Assembly (NCBI RefSeq): GCF_037038585.1
Contig: NC_092520.1
Span: 62,888,001-62,952,000 of the forward strand
Source: Patagioenas fasciata
Taxonomy: Eukaryota > Chordata > Aves > Columbiformes > Columbidae
Length of the DNA: 64,000 nucleotides
Direction of reading: 5' to 3'
The stretch's first letter is position 1; every line of letters starts with the position of its first letter. The notes beneath the pieces are model-generated. The model ran no database searches, had not been told where the DNA came from, and saw only the letters and a list, made by a program, of their open reading frames with translations. The position numbers and the translations under genes were made by a program. Of the stretch, positions 11,301 to 26,300 are shown in pieces.

Positions 11301-14300
11301 AGATAGGAATTTTCAAAACTTTATGGAATATTTACTGCAAAAGTGAACAATAAAAGAACTTCAGATTAGTGTTTACCTTTATGCTTTCAGTGCTGCAGTC
11401 ATACTTACATAATATATATCTACTTTTCAGTACTCTCTATATGGTGTGTTAGTACTTTCAGTTCATCATGTATGTTTTTGGTTTGGTTTTTTTGTTTTTT
11501 TTTTTTTTTTTAAGATTTGTTTCAATAAGTAGGTAACCAACCCAGGTGTTCCAGCCACCCCTGCAGGATGCAGTCCTTTAAGGATTTAAAACTGAAATAG
11601 ATTATTTAGTGATCTTATATAAGATGCTAAGGCCACTCAGCTTTCTGTTCACTGTGTGCAAATACAGTAGCATACTAGGAGGTCTTCTGTTGAAGTAACT
11701 TGGTCTCAGATCATTACATCTGCACGTAAAGAGTCATAGGATCAAATCTCTGCATTGCTTAGTAGATTGAAATGTTAAATGTATAGTAGGAAAGCAGAGG
11801 AGACACTTTCTTAACCTTGGGAAATTTCAGTTTGCATCAAGGCAGATACAAGATCAGGCTTTCTGGTTGCTGCTTACATAATTTTTATATGTGTGCCTGA
11901 TTTTTTGAGTTGATACCAGAAGCTTGAGGCTAAACTCAGCTTTAATCTTTATTTAACTTAAGGGGTGTTGCTGAAATTGTGTCAGCTTTTATCTGATACG
12001 GATTTGGACCATTGAGTGAAAATGGTAGGATTGGAAATGACTAGATTGCCATAGCCACGTTTTACAAGTATATTACGGTGTTATTTTTCCTCTCTAATGT
12101 AGCTTGTCTCTTGTTCAGCTGTGTTCTTTTGCCTTCCTTATTTTACGTGTGACATTTTAGTCTTTGTTCATCTGCAAAAGAGAAACATTTTTCAAGTGAA
12201 TAAAGATTCAGGATCTGTGTTTTCAGACATCCTATTGGTGAGAAAGAGGAAAAAAATATATAGGAAATTAGAGACAAAAAAAAATTCTCCAAAACATTGC
12301 GTGGTAGTCTAAACCAAAATGCAAAAAGTAATAAAGTTTGCTTTGGCTACTGAGAAGTAAGAATTCAGGTGAATTATTCACTGAGTAAACTTTGGAGTAA
12401 AAATCTAATAATTCTGTTTGCAAATTTTCTTTTTTAGGGTGCAGATTTATCCCATGTGTTTTGTACCAAAGATGCAGCAACAGTAATCAAATCATATAGT
12501 CCAGAGCTGATTGTTCATCCAGTTCTGTAAGTGATTTTATCTTTTGTTTAAATGAGCAAGTTAGGATTACTAGTTTGAACATTTCAGTCTGACAGTTGAT
12601 CAGTTTGTGTTATTTCTTTTCTGAGTTACAGGGTGGGTGAGCTGGAGATTACAAAAACCCATGGGTTTATCCTTTCGTTACAAACAGTTAGATGTTTAAT
12701 ATAGAAAAGTTTTTTAAAAAATGGAGATCTTGCTTTCCACTACTTGCTGACATGTGTTCTGTGATTGTAATGCATTTAACTGTGAACAGCAAAATCCAGA
12801 ACTAAGAATCACTACAAGTCAGCATTTTTGAATCTGCATTTGAAAGGCAAATAGAGTATGTTCTTTTGCTTCTTTAGTCCTGATAGTATTTTACAGTAGT
12901 GTGGGTTTTTTCTCTCACTACTGTGTATATAGTAATTTACACTAAAATGCTGGGGAAGAGAGATGCTGATTCTCATTTTTCTTCATGAATATGTTGCATT
13001 AGGTACACACCTACTCCTGGGAATAAATGGATGTTCTAAAATGATCTAAAATACAGGGGTTTTTAACAAGAACATGAAAAGTTTAATGAGCAGCTGTCCT
13101 AATTGAGGAAATAAGTGTGTGCTTTCCTGAATTAGTGTTCTGAAATATGTTTTTGATTGATCAGCTTTTATAGGATAAATTGTTTCAGTTAGGTGTTATT
13201 ACGGTTTACAATTAGCACTGCAAGTGGGGATTAAGATGTGTGCCTTAGGTATGTGTCCCTGAGTTTGGCTTGCACCAGTGCCTGTCAAAGTCTGTTGGTG
13301 TGCATAGCAAAACTGTGATAATGCTGGAAGAAGCATAATTTAAAGTGGTGTTTGTCAGATATTGCCGTCAGGATGGATTTACGACAGTAGAAATATTTCT
13401 GTGTCTGAGAAGAAGAATATGATCTCCCTTATCGGGATGCCTGTGGTTGGAAGCTGTACGTTTGTTACATTCTAAAGGTGGGTTTCATTGCTGTTGGTGC
13501 AGAGAGAGGTGCTTAGAAAGAAATCAGTTAAACAGACAGATATCAAGGATTGTGTTTTGTTGTTTTATTTTTGGTTTGGTGTTTTTTGTTTACTTTTTCC
13601 TCTTTTTTTTTTTTTTTCCCCCCCTCAAAGATAGAAACCTATGAGTTTGTGGATTTTAGGCAGAGTAAAAAAGGTATTTGAAAGTAAGGGGAGGATACAA
13701 GGGTAGGGTTTTTACCAGTCCAATTGCATTAGCCTCCAAAATCCAGAAGGGACATCTTCACTTGATGATCTGTCTGACATTGTATGATGACAAACTAGAT
13801 GGAGAATCTTAATGGCAGTATGAGCTTGTAACTTACGTTGTCTTGATGGATGACACTCGGAATACAGTATATGGGTGTCTTGTGTGGGAAGGAGTTGACC
13901 TTGCCTTAGGAGAAGCATTTTTTCATATGCTCGGCATTCTTGATGTCTGTGGTAATAGAAGAGGTTAATAGGAGAAACAGAAGCAGCACAGAGAAAAGGG
14001 ACAGAGAAAAGGGAGGTGAGGATGTGTAAACAGTGACATTTCTGTTTGTGGAGGTCCAGATTGTGCCTACTAAATAAGGGTATTTTTTTATACACAGATT
14101 CTCAGTGTCTTCTGTGGAATTCAGATTTTAATGAAAACTCTGATCTTTCTATTTGCAAAGAGAACTTTTGATTTTAAGCTTCAGCTCTATCTATAAATTC
14201 CTCCAGATGTACAAAGTACAGTGAATCTAGGAATTTTCATATCCATATAGCTTTAAGTCTGAAATGTAATGTTTAATACTTTTATTACAACTCTGATTAA

Positions 14301-17300
14301 TTTCACCCAGACAGCTGGCTAATTGCATAGAGGGATGGATCTGTAAATATTGTTTATGTGACATTCAAAATGAAAAAATGCAAATATCAGAATGTTCAGA
14401 TTTTGTTTGTTAAATTTTCTCATACATATTTTTATCTCTTCTGCTTCATTTGAGGAAAAGAGAAAAGAGTTTTTTCTGGTTAGAAAGGAAAAAATCTTGA
14501 CTGACTCTATTGAGCCCAGGTTTTATTCAAATTTACACAAACAGCCTATTTTTCTCATAAGGTCCTTTGTCTTCAGTGTCACACTTTTCGTATGATCTTT
14601 TATATGTTGTGGAGCCGTTTGAGTTCTGCAGGCACGGCCAGCCGCTCTTGATTCAGAGCCTGATCTCTTAAACAGTCTTTGTACTTTTCTCCCGGGCTGC
14701 ACTTCACGCATGGAAGAACCTCCGGGTAAAACCCACCGAGCAGCTACATCATTGTTTTCTTTTGTGTCTCTCCTTAAAACTTTGCTTTGTTATGATTTCT
14801 CCATGACCCTTCGGAGTAACTAGGTAGCCGTTGTACCACTCTCTTCTTATGCTAATCATAATTATGGGCCCGTATTACTCCTGAATTCGCTGTTTGAACG
14901 GCTTGGCATTTTGCCAGGGTTCAGCTGCCATTTTGTACTGCCAGGAGTCTGACATTTTATCATCTCTGCAACTTGGCTGCCACCACCTTTCCCTATGGCC
15001 TTCACCTCGCAGGGGATCACCTCCAGGGATGAACATGCTCTTTTTTTTGGCTGCTGCCCCCTGAATGCGAGGGCTCTTCTGGCTCGTTAGAGCTGCTGTC
15101 GCGGCTCTTTGACGGCACGACTAGTGAAGGTATGTGAGGGCTTGAAGTTGCACTGTTGCATTTCAGGTCCTCAGCAAATGTCTGTCACTTCAAGGATGCA
15201 AGGTATGTTATGTGAGAAAGATTGAGTAGGATTGTGGAAGGAGGGTTATGAAGAGGAGCATCCATCTTGCAGCATGGCCAGGGCAATTCCGTGTGCTCCC
15301 AGCTGCAGGCCATCCTGGGATTCCTTTTGGTGCGACAGCCTGTGCTGGCGACACCCGTAATGCAAGTTTCTCTCTGTTTTTTGGTTTGTGACTTAATTCC
15401 CTGTTACTGGGGGTGAAGGTGAAAGAGCTGGGACTGCCTGGGATCTGGAAAGATGAAGTTCAATACCTGACTCTGTGTGTCCTCGCCACCTGAGCTGACC
15501 ATCAATAGCTGGGGGTCTAGGGGCCATGAGTAGTCAATATGACCAGTAGTAGCTTTTCCTTTTTATTTAGGGGTTCTGTCAAATGCATTATGGTCCCTTC
15601 CGTGATAACTTGGTATTAATGAAAGCATTAATTAAAAACTGAGCAACTAACCAGTTCAGTATTTTTACTCTCTGACTTTTTGCTGTCCCGTGGAGAAGTG
15701 AAGAGTGTGTATTGCGGAAGTCGGCATCTTTTGAATAGCGGAGTATACTGAGTCTTGGTCAAAGCTGCTTTGCCCTTGTCACCATTACCCCTGGTTTGCA
15801 TTGCATTTTTCTTTTTTCTCAGCTAATGTGCTCCTGCTGTAAACTGCACAAATACAGACAGGATAAAACTTAACTTTTGCATTTTGTTAAGTTTTATTGC
15901 AGGCATTTTCTGTTTGGATATCTGCTGTAAATGTGTAAGTACTTTCTTGCATTAGTGTTGGGAACTTTCTAGAGAATAGTTTCCAGGGGCTTTTTTGTAT
16001 TACCTGTGTCAATTCACAGGCTCAGATCAGGTTGAACAGACTCCCTGGATATCTATGTTGGGTTAACTTATCCTGTCTTGATAGGCAAGTGATCACAGAG
16101 TTAAATGAGCTATATGAACCCAGCTGGTTATGTTTTAAAAGAAGAGAGAATAGATCTATTGTGTTAGATTTTCTTCCTGCAAGGACTTTTTCATAATGTT
16201 ACAGAGTTTCTCTGTAGGATTGAGATACTACTGAGTAGCCCACTTGTAACCTGGTTGTCAGACAATTTGTGGTCAACAGTCGATAATACACTTTGATCTC
16301 CAGAGTTTCATCAGAGAAGTAGAATGAGATGTCATGTCATTAATTTATTGTGGTCCTGAAGAAGTCCGGTAATTTTTCCATGATCTCCAGAAACATCACC
16401 CTTGAACTGTTAATAGATGTGGATTTAGAATTATTAATACCTTCGTCTGAGCTGGTTTTATCTATGGATCTGTATGGACTAGGAAAGACTTCCAGAATTA
16501 CCAAGAATTTTAGAGTTAATTGCGGAGTTCTAGTTTTGGTTTGGATTTGTAAAAGGATTATTTTTTCTAGTTTGAAATAAAAATAACTGGGGAGAAAACT
16601 GATGAATCTGGCCTGTATGTTGGAGGCCAGTTACCATCAATGAAGAAGCTTAGCTTAGATCAGGGTTACTGGAACATATTTTACCTACTTTTATTGGGTT
16701 TTGTTTATGTTTTGATGATTTGAAAAAATCATTAGAGTGAATCATGGATAGCGAGCTCTTGATAAGTTACTTGAGCACTTCTAACCAAGTCTCTTAAAAA
16801 AACACAGAACAGTTAAGATTTTTGGCCCTTTAATTCATTACATGGAGACGAGATTCAAAACCATCGGTCCTTTGTGGGAGGAAGCTCATACCTTATAGTT
16901 GTGTTAGCTAAGGACACTTCTTAAAAGCTTCTTCTGTGTAATGTGGGCCTAACCTCTCTTTTGAATGAGAGAAGTTAAGGAGAAAGCACAGATTGCTCCG
17001 ATTACCAAAAAGATGGCTCCCGAGTGACTTGACTGCTGGATCCCTATGAGACCTGCAGAAAAGCTGAAGGCATAAACTTTGTGGTTTTTTTCCTCCCCAA
17101 CCTAATTTAGACAGCAGACTAGATAGGAATCACATGAGAAAGTTCTTGTTGGCCTTTTGTTTGGTTGGTGTTTTTTCTGTTTGTTTGGGGGTTTTTGTTT
17201 GTTTTTGTTTTGTTTGGTTGGTTTGTTTTTCGTCATTTTCCTAAGTACTTACGGGGAGATAAAGGTCAGTTTGTATGTGCTGACTCAGAAGTATACTTAA

Positions 17301-20300
17301 CCTGTTTCTAATCCTGTTGTGCAGTGCCATGGACAAAACTTGTTCATCGACCTGTTTCCTGTGTCAGCAAAAAGCTGCTGCTGCTTTGCTGTATGCTGCA
17401 GAGTGAATAAAAGACGAGAGGTGTATTCATCTCATACTCCCTTCCTCTCTTTTGTTGCAAAGGCCTTTATCCCAGGTGGTGCTGACAGAGGTTTTGCCAC
17501 CTCCTCAAAGTGTGTGAAGCAGCCAGAGATTTTTAGCATCAGTGAGGGGAGTGCTGCTGTTTTTGCTGCTTTCTGATACGTGAGAGATATACATACATGT
17601 ATAGGAGCATTGTACTCTGGTCAGATCCTGGCCAAATTCATCTTTCTGAACACTTGCCATACTGTTGTGATTCGACACCAGGATTAGGTTTCTTTGGTGC
17701 TTAACCTTTCTTGAGTTTGAGTGAAGACAGGCGTGCCTGGGATTTGCTTTTGCATTTTTTTTTAATTATTTTTTGAAGGTTTTAGGGTCTCATGCTTGTT
17801 TTTTTTTTTTTCCAACTGATAATCAGCAAAGCAGATATTTAGACTGAGACTTGTTCTCTCTTCTCATGTGTCCACAGATGATTTGAAGTACTCTAGTGTG
17901 CTGAGTATTGATTCAGCTATCATCTGTGCCTTCGGAGTTGAATGTAAACTAGAGGGGGATACTGATGTGATGAAAGCTTGTCACTTTATTTATTGGTTTT
18001 CACATTTAAAAAAAAAGTGCATTAGTTTTTCTAGGGATATTTTAAGTCTCTTTCATTCTGAAGGAAATTACATTGTCAGCTTCATCCTGTCACTTTTAAA
18101 GTCGCAGGTTTTGCTTGACTGCAGTCCATTTGGAAGAATATTTGACAGATTCTACTAATCAAGTCAGTATTAATAGGTCATGACCTTTGAAAACAGAGGT
18201 CAAGACATTTGGTTATCATTATGCTTGGGGGCGACGACTCTCATATCACACATTGGTAATGCGATTGAGATTAAAACATACAACTGCTTCAAGTATTTGA
18301 AAATATCTAAATGCAGGTTGTAAAACTATTGCGTTGATACCTGTGGTACCTTTACAAGGCTAGGTAAGGTTGACCTTGAGTGGTGTTGTCATGTCTGTGT
18401 GAGAAATCTCCGAAAACAGTCAAGCAATAGCTTCTCCTTTGGGGCTCTTTGTCACAGGGTGTGAGAGGCTCTGCTCTGTGTAAGAGAAATGACCCTGTTT
18501 GTATAATGCATATTAAAGAGGGTTTTGTTTGCTCTGATGTCTATAGCATGTTGACAATCCCATTCCTAAAGAAAAAGAAGATCTGATATCTCAATGCGAG
18601 TCTGGTGTCCAGGTAGCAGCTGCGGAAAACATTTTGGGTTTTTGTCATTGTTATAATGATATAAAAACCGCAACATGGTAAATACGGCATTTTTTTCTAA
18701 ATGTGTACTTTAAAGGTCATTCACAGTCTGGATGCCTTGAAGGTAGAATATGGAGCAAGTAAAGACTGTGATATCTGTGTATGAAGAGCAACCTCGTGCT
18801 GTGAACTTGTGACACCAGCGCTTCTCCTGGATGATGGGCTGCTGTTCTTACTGCTGTGTTGTTAATATTCAGATGAGGCCTAGCAGGTTCACTTCTGGTG
18901 TCTAAGTTAACTTATTCAATAGCTGAAAAGGACCTTTTGATTTGCATAGTATTCAATCCCTCTCTCATTAGGGTCTTTGTTGTTCTTTCATTTTCTTCCC
19001 TGTAATTTAGTCAGATTGTAGCAGGCAAATAGGCATTGTCTACCCAGCATTTGCAGATAAAACACTACTGAAATATCTTTCAACAGCCTGGTAGGAGAAA
19101 ATGACCATTTTGTCTTCAAAACTATTTTGTGGGCATTTTAATATACTAATCTGAATTTACTAAGTGTATCTCTTTGTGGTCTCTAATTGCATCCAGCCAA
19201 GTTCATGCCACTGTGTTGTCACTGATATTTGCTCTACCTGATTGAGGTGCTTGGTGAGACCCGTGGGTTGATAATGGGATCACTGATCTTTTCTAGAATA
19301 AGTTATTTCCAGTTCTGTTCATGAGGCCGAAAGAGGCTGCCTCAGGCTTCTGGAAATTTGGAATTAATTTACAAGAATGATGACTTAAACATTAACAAAT
19401 ACAGCTACTCTTTATAGTTTTAATTTTATGCTCAAATATTTTTTGAACTTCTTTGTTTTGCCTTTAATTCTTTTGACCTAACCTTTCCAGAATAATCTCT
19501 TTCCCTATCCTATTTACCCAGTTTCCAATAATGGCCTCACCTGAGGTTTGCCACAATAGTTAATAATTAGCTTTCTGAGATAACTACTTAAATTCTAGAG
19601 CTACACATTATGTCCCGTCTTTTGCTCTTTTGATGTACTGTATAACATGACAGGATCTAAATGTCAGCAGGTCTAACATTTGATTCACATTAACATAATT
19701 ACCTGCAGTGCTTGGACAAACAAAACTGAAACTCTTTCATCCTTAGATCAGAGACTTTTTTCCCATCTTTGAAGATAAGACTCTGGGTTGGCTTTGGAAA
19801 CTGCCCGCTTAAAGTGGCTTTGCCTGAGTTTACGTAACAAGACTTTTGCAATGGTGCATTTCAGTGCATTTGGAGTTGCTTCAGTCACATCAAGCGTGCA
19901 CCGATAATGAGCAGAATTTGAAAAATACGCTCTCCAGCAAGGAGCTGTACAGTTCATCAGGTGACAGCACCTTTTGCTTGTGTCCCATGTCCTCCTCTAT
20001 CAGGAGGTCCCATTGATTGGCGTTTTGTGATGTCCAAACCACATCTCTGATCACTAAGGTGGCTCCAGCTCTGCCTAAAAGACATGTGAAAAGCTGCGGT
20101 CCTGCTGCCTCCTGTCTGCACTGTCACGCATGCTTATCTACTATTTCTGTAGCTCCTGGTTACACCTATACTGACTTCACGTTTTCTTGTTTCTATGTAA
20201 AATTTGACAAGGCTGCACCTTATCATCGTTTTTCCTTTCCCTCCTCTAGAAAGCAGAGACAGTAACTGTCATTCATCCTGCATGAGGAAAGCTGCTGTGT

Positions 20301-23300
20301 TTAGAAGTTTCTGTAATAATGTAAAACTATTGCTTTGGTGGATTTTGATCATTTGGTGAAAGCCAGTCTTTGAACAAAATGCAGTGTACAGCAAAATCTG
20401 CTTTTTTTGGAGGGCTGGGCATGCGAGTTGTGTTCCAGGTCCCAGCTGTCAAGTGTCCTCCCACTCAGGGCAGTGACCAGCCTAGAGCTGGCTTTCAGGC
20501 AGATGGCATCTGTCAAATACCTGTTACAAAGTGCTCTGAAAGATGTTTAGAAACTGTGGGTGATATTAGGGCAGTAGCCACGATTTTTTTTCAGGCTCTT
20601 TATTGCTTTTGGATAGGTTATTACATTCAAGCTTTCACCAAGATCGAAGATCTACAGGACTTTGTCTTATGTCAATTTGTATTGTGTGATAGTGAAATAG
20701 AGGAGAGTCCTGGAGAGCAAAAAGTTTTGACTTACAGTTTTTATTTTCTAAATTAGCTTTTTAAAAGTTATTGTAAGAGACACCGAATTGGTGCATTAAA
20801 AGGCAACAGTGAGACTACACAGTGCTGAATCCAGCAGTTACTGCCAGGAGCACTATAACCAAAGCAGTGCTGCTACTGTGTGCAAAAATAATTGAGGTGG
20901 CAAGACAAGAGGAATTTTTTCAGGGCATATTGATTTTGATTTAGCAGAAAATATCTAAGGCTACCAGTAATTCACAATTTTGTCCTCACTATTTCAGAGA
21001 CTTGTTGCTGCTTAATTTGAAGAATCTTTACAGATATTGCCATGGAAATTACTTTTATCAATATGTTCCGGAGGCAGAGAAAAGAGCAAAAAGATAAATG
21101 TGCAAGGTGCTGAGCACCGTACCTTGGCCCTGTCTACACAGGAGCTTCAAGGAAGTCAGATGACAAGGCTGTTTTGTCTGTCTTTCCAAAAAATCAGAGT
21201 CTTGTCAGCCTCTGTGGAGCAAAGCTTTGTGTCTCTGTCCCCTAGCTCTCACTAATAGCCGAGGAAGGCTGATCAGGTAAACATCTGTGGGGTCCTTTTT
21301 CATAGTGTGCCTCCCTGTGAGACTCTCTGCCCTTGCTTATTTGTACAGATTTGCTTTGACTAATGGACAATGCGTAAAGTTGATCGATTGTTGACCTTAG
21401 CTTTACACTCTTTCTTACCTAGTAAACTTAACACATATGAAACAAGTTACAGAAGCTCATTCAGTTTTCCTTATTAATGATTCTGTTGTCTTGGCAGTTG
21501 CTGTTGACATGTTTGCCCGGTGATAGTTCTTTCCTGTCTGCAGTCAGAGCTTTGTCGTTTGCTTTCCAATCTTTGAGGAAGCTTTTGGCGCTTGGAGGGA
21601 TGTTGGTTGGTTGCTCAACTGAGCAACAATGAGCTGTCGTAGGCTAGATTTTCATCAGAATGGCATTTGATAACATGTCACATAACACGTAGTGGTTAAC
21701 TGGAAATGAAGTAACTGTTTGATCTGTTCATTCCCTGCAGATCTACAGCTGTGGTCTGTCACCAAAATCTTTAATTTCGCACATCTGCACAATGATACTG
21801 TAGCTCACTTTCCATGTTTACAGGTTTTACTGCTTGGATTCAGCTTCCAAAAGTATTCCTGTTGTGTGTGTTTATGGTGCAGAGTTCGTATTTTCAAATT
21901 ATGGGAAAACCAGGCTGTGTCCCAGACTCTTGCCCCATCACCTTCCAAAAAAGCTTGCCTTATTTTGGGAAATCCCTGATGTTCATTTAATCAAAGGCTC
22001 TCTCAGAGGTTGTTACCCTCTTCTCAGAAATTCAAATGCTGTTTTCTCTTGGCCTTGCGAAAGATTTTCTGACTCCTCTTAATATAAGCTTTGTGCTTTA
22101 ACATAGGGGTATTGCCTTGTGATTCCTGTTTTGGAAAAAAGCCAAGTCATGTATTGTAAGGCTCTAAACCTCTGAAGGCAACACTGATTCTTGCTTACGT
22201 GGTCCTTTTCTGTCAAAGCCTGAAGATTGTGTCTTGTTCTTCATACCTCATGCTTTTCTAGATATATTTTTTTTTTTTTAATACAGTGCTAATTTCAATT
22301 GTGCATGCGTGTCTTGGGCAGCGGAGGTGATAATTAAATGGAGAGGTTTGAAATCAGGTTAGTAATCAGGCAGAGAAATTGGTGTGAAGGGACGAAGGAA
22401 GTTAACAACATTATTTGTGTGAGCGTAGTACACAGCAAACAGCTGAGGACCTGACTTCTGCACTGGTGCCTCCAAAGTATTTTTTTTCTCCTGGTTTGGA
22501 TTGACAGACAAAGAAGAACACACATGGGGTTTTCTAGAAAAGTAGACACTGCCAAGGAATATTTATTCCCAGGTACTCAAACGTGATGATCTGTACTGGC
22601 AAATGATCCAAATGGTCCTTGGCAAGGTTTTTGGCCCATGCCAACCAGCCTTTCCCAACAACTTCTTCCCCTGGAGAGGAACTGCTGTGGTCCAGGGGTT
22701 CTGCCTGAGGGTGTAGAGCGCAGCTGGCCTCGGTGTCAGAGAACTCTTCTGGGCAGGTTTAAATGTTGTGTGTAGGCTGTAGCTGTTAAGAGCTGGAAGA
22801 GTCTGTTTCTGTCTTTGTGCTGAATCCCATAGTCAGGAACATTCAAGGTGATCGCCCTTCCTGAAGAAAGTTACGTGTTGAACGTTTGTACCCTGTCAGC
22901 TTTAAAATGCTGCTGCTTTGGTGTCTGCGTGTGGGAATAAACTGTAAGATGACACAGTAGCCCTTCCATGTTCAGTGAAGCTGTAGATAAAGGATATTTC
23001 TAAGGTGTCCTTAGCTGCGTAACTACAGCTCTTGTGAACATCCAGTGTCTTAAAGGGAGGTTGGCATGATGCTTCTCTGAGGCAGTACTTGTTCTGCTTT
23101 CTTTATGAAAGTACTTGTACTTGTTCTGCTTTCTTTTCTTTTTACAGCTGATTTTGCAATGTAATAGTCATTATCACCATTTTAAATCTCTTGGCCCTTC
23201 ATATGCCTTGGGTTACGTCTTGATGTGAAGTTACAAAGGAGTTATGTGAGCGAAATGTTTGTAAAATGCTTTGAAGATAAAAAGCTCTACAGTAGGTTTT

Positions 23301-26300
23301 TATTATTACCAGAGGCAAAGTGAGTGGGAGTGGCTTAATGTTGGACTCTTCATTTCTCGAGAGATGTCTTTGTTTAGAAGAGTGCACATTATCAATTTGA
23401 TTTGAGACAAAATGATCTTATTTCAATCCTGAATACCAATAAATTGGCAAACTTTCTACCTTGAGATTATTTGCATGAGATATTTCTAAAAGACCAGAGC
23501 AATTATGGTACTGTGTATGGGTCTGTCCTTAGCTTATATTGAATGGAACATTTATTTAAGGTATTTGCTTCTACTGTCCAAAGGTATTTTGAATCTGATC
23601 CATTCAAACATGCTTATATACAGCTGTATTCTTATATCTGTATGATATATAGATATATGTGAGATACTTATTTGAGAAATATATATTTGAGATATGTATT
23701 GCTCTTCTAGAGATAAAATCCATTTCAGTGTGTAAATAGAAAAGCGATCTGCATTCAGAAATGGTGATGTTTTATTGGCTTAGTTTGCAGACAGTTTTTC
23801 ACACGGTCAACATACCACATATAAAAGAACTGGGGTTTTTTTAAACAGTGCTTTAAATATTTCTTTGATCATTTTTATTTCCAGCCTGTATCTACATCAT
23901 AAACTGATAGCTGGCAAAAAAAAACCCCGGTGAGCTGTTCGGCCGTTCTCAATCTCTGACCATTTCCTTGTGAGCAGGAGAAGAGAGGGAGCTGCATGAT
24001 TCAAATGGAAATTCAGCTTCGGCTTGCTGAGCGGGCGACCACTTCAGGGACACTGATCATGTCCTCACGTGGTTCCTCGTCTCCCTTGCCCTTGCAGCAG
24101 GGTCATTGCTCCCACCCCACAGCCTTGTTTTGGCAGAGCCATTGTGTGTTGTCAGCAGCGGGCGCCTTTGGGGATTTCTGGAGCAGCTCCTGCGGGCGGA
24201 GGGGCAGACGGGAGGCACGGCGTCCCTTGACGCGCTCCAGCCTCGCTTGGTCCAGCTGCAAAAGCTTCGGGCTCCCGCCTGGCACTCGCAGAAATTGTGG
24301 TGGAATTTGCTGATGCTGCCAGACGTGAGCTAAGCACTCGTTCCCAAGCGGTGTGTCCCGTCCGGACAGCTGTTGGTTGTGAAAAACACACACAGGCTTT
24401 CATCCGTAATAATAGAGCTTTGTTGAAGTATTGCAAGCTCAAAATATTCTGTGTGATACTACCAAATAGTACCCCCTTGCTTAGCCTGTAGGGAGCTTTA
24501 TTCCCTGTGTTTCAGGTAAAATGTTCATTTATTGTCATCATTTATGACAGAGGTGGGGAGGGAGGGAGGATAAATTTTCCCTCTGAACTGTCAGTAAGGA
24601 TTAACTGACATTGTTGGGCAGCACTTTCAAAATATTCTGACCTATTTACACAACAAAACTGATCAGAACAAAATAAATAGTTCTGGTCAGTGGCTGAATG
24701 CTGTATTGTGTCAGCTATATTTGGCAGTGGATTTGCTCATAATTTTTCCAATGTAGACAAAACCCGAATGTTACAGAAATCTTAAGCATTGCGAGCAGAT
24801 AATACCCTCGCTGAATAGCTTGATTCTCCTGTTGCCTTTTGGGGAAAGGGGACAGTTTGGCCATAATTCAGTTGGAACAAATGCTTATGAAGCAACTGCC
24901 AAAAAAGCATATGAGTAGATTTTATCATTTTGCCATGCAGCATAATAAATAATTGCATCATTTCCAGCAAGCTGCAGTGTATACCTGCAAGATGATAGAT
25001 CTCTCTCCGAGGTATAATCTCTGCAAAGAAGCGTTAAGTAGAGAATTATGACAGAATGTAAGAATTCTTGGTTTCCTGCTTTTTTAAAATGATTTTTATT
25101 ATTTTGTAACAACTGTAGTGGAACTTGCAATTATCTTCCTCATTTTAATTTGGTATCCCCTGAGAAAGAAATTGAGATAAATGTTTCATTTTTGCTATTT
25201 GGACAACCATTCCTTATTTCTTGGGTCACAGATTTTTGGTAGTGTGAAGGATAAAGTTGCCTGACACTCAAGATAGGAAATATCTCTTTCTATCTTGCAT
25301 CTTCTACTCAGATTCTGAGCATACTAAAATGAAGCCTTTTTAAACTTGTCTTTTGTTCCCAATTCCATTTAGTGATAGTCCCAATGCTGTCCATGAGGTG
25401 GAAAAGTGGTTACCCCGACTGCACTCAGTTGTCATAGGACCTGGCTTAGGTAGAGATGAAGTTCTACTTGAGAACGCTAAGGTAATGTGCATATTGATGT
25501 TTTATTCTGTGTCTTTATGTTGAATTTTATTAACCAATTTCCTGTCCTTTACATTATTACACAAGTGGTTTTGATAGAGTTACTAAATAACAAATTTAAT
25601 AAAATATTGTTGACTGAAAATTACAGCTGTTAGTCATGGTCTTCATTATTAAACTGCAAGTATCACTTAGAATTTTAGGCACCCATATGTTGTTTTGATT
25701 TGCTTTTGTTTTGATTGTGAAAGTTGCTAATTAAGAAATAGATTTTGACATCTCTAGAAAAAGGGCTCTGCATTTTCATTGATGCAGAGCACCTGTACTG
25801 TAAGAATATAAATGTGGATTTGAGCTCCGAATTTTCAGAACAGCATTTGACAATTTGTATCAAGAGGTACCAAAGAACAGGGTCTGTGTCCCCTTGCCAT
25901 AAGAAGTGATACTCTTAATTATAAAATGCTGCAGATTTCTACTCTGGATAAAGAGGTAATCTTGTTTTTTGTCAAACCTTAGTGGAGACCTGAAAACAGG
26001 AGCTTAGATAGTTCTGTACTCTAAGTAGTATGTACTTACATCATCTTCCAGATGATGGGTTGTATTATTGTCAACACATCTTTGTACATTCAAAGTATAT
26101 CTTTTAGTCCAATATCAATCTGATTTTGTACACTTTTTTGTTTCCTGAGAAGCGTTACGGAATTAATCAATGGTACTAACAAGTGGAATTAATATAATTT
26201 ACACAAAAGTTGACAGTTGCACAAGGGAATTGCAAAACAGGGGAGGCAAGAGACTGGAGACCACACTATCCAAGCAGTTTAGAATATCCTGAGAGCTATG

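Larger units (their letters stand above)
9698..12437 (+). other. NAXD introns 2 and 3
   Basis: Intron 2 is 9698-10976 and intron 3 is 11023-12437. They hold poly(T) runs at 10035 and 11495 and no recognisable gene. Confidence 0.75.
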
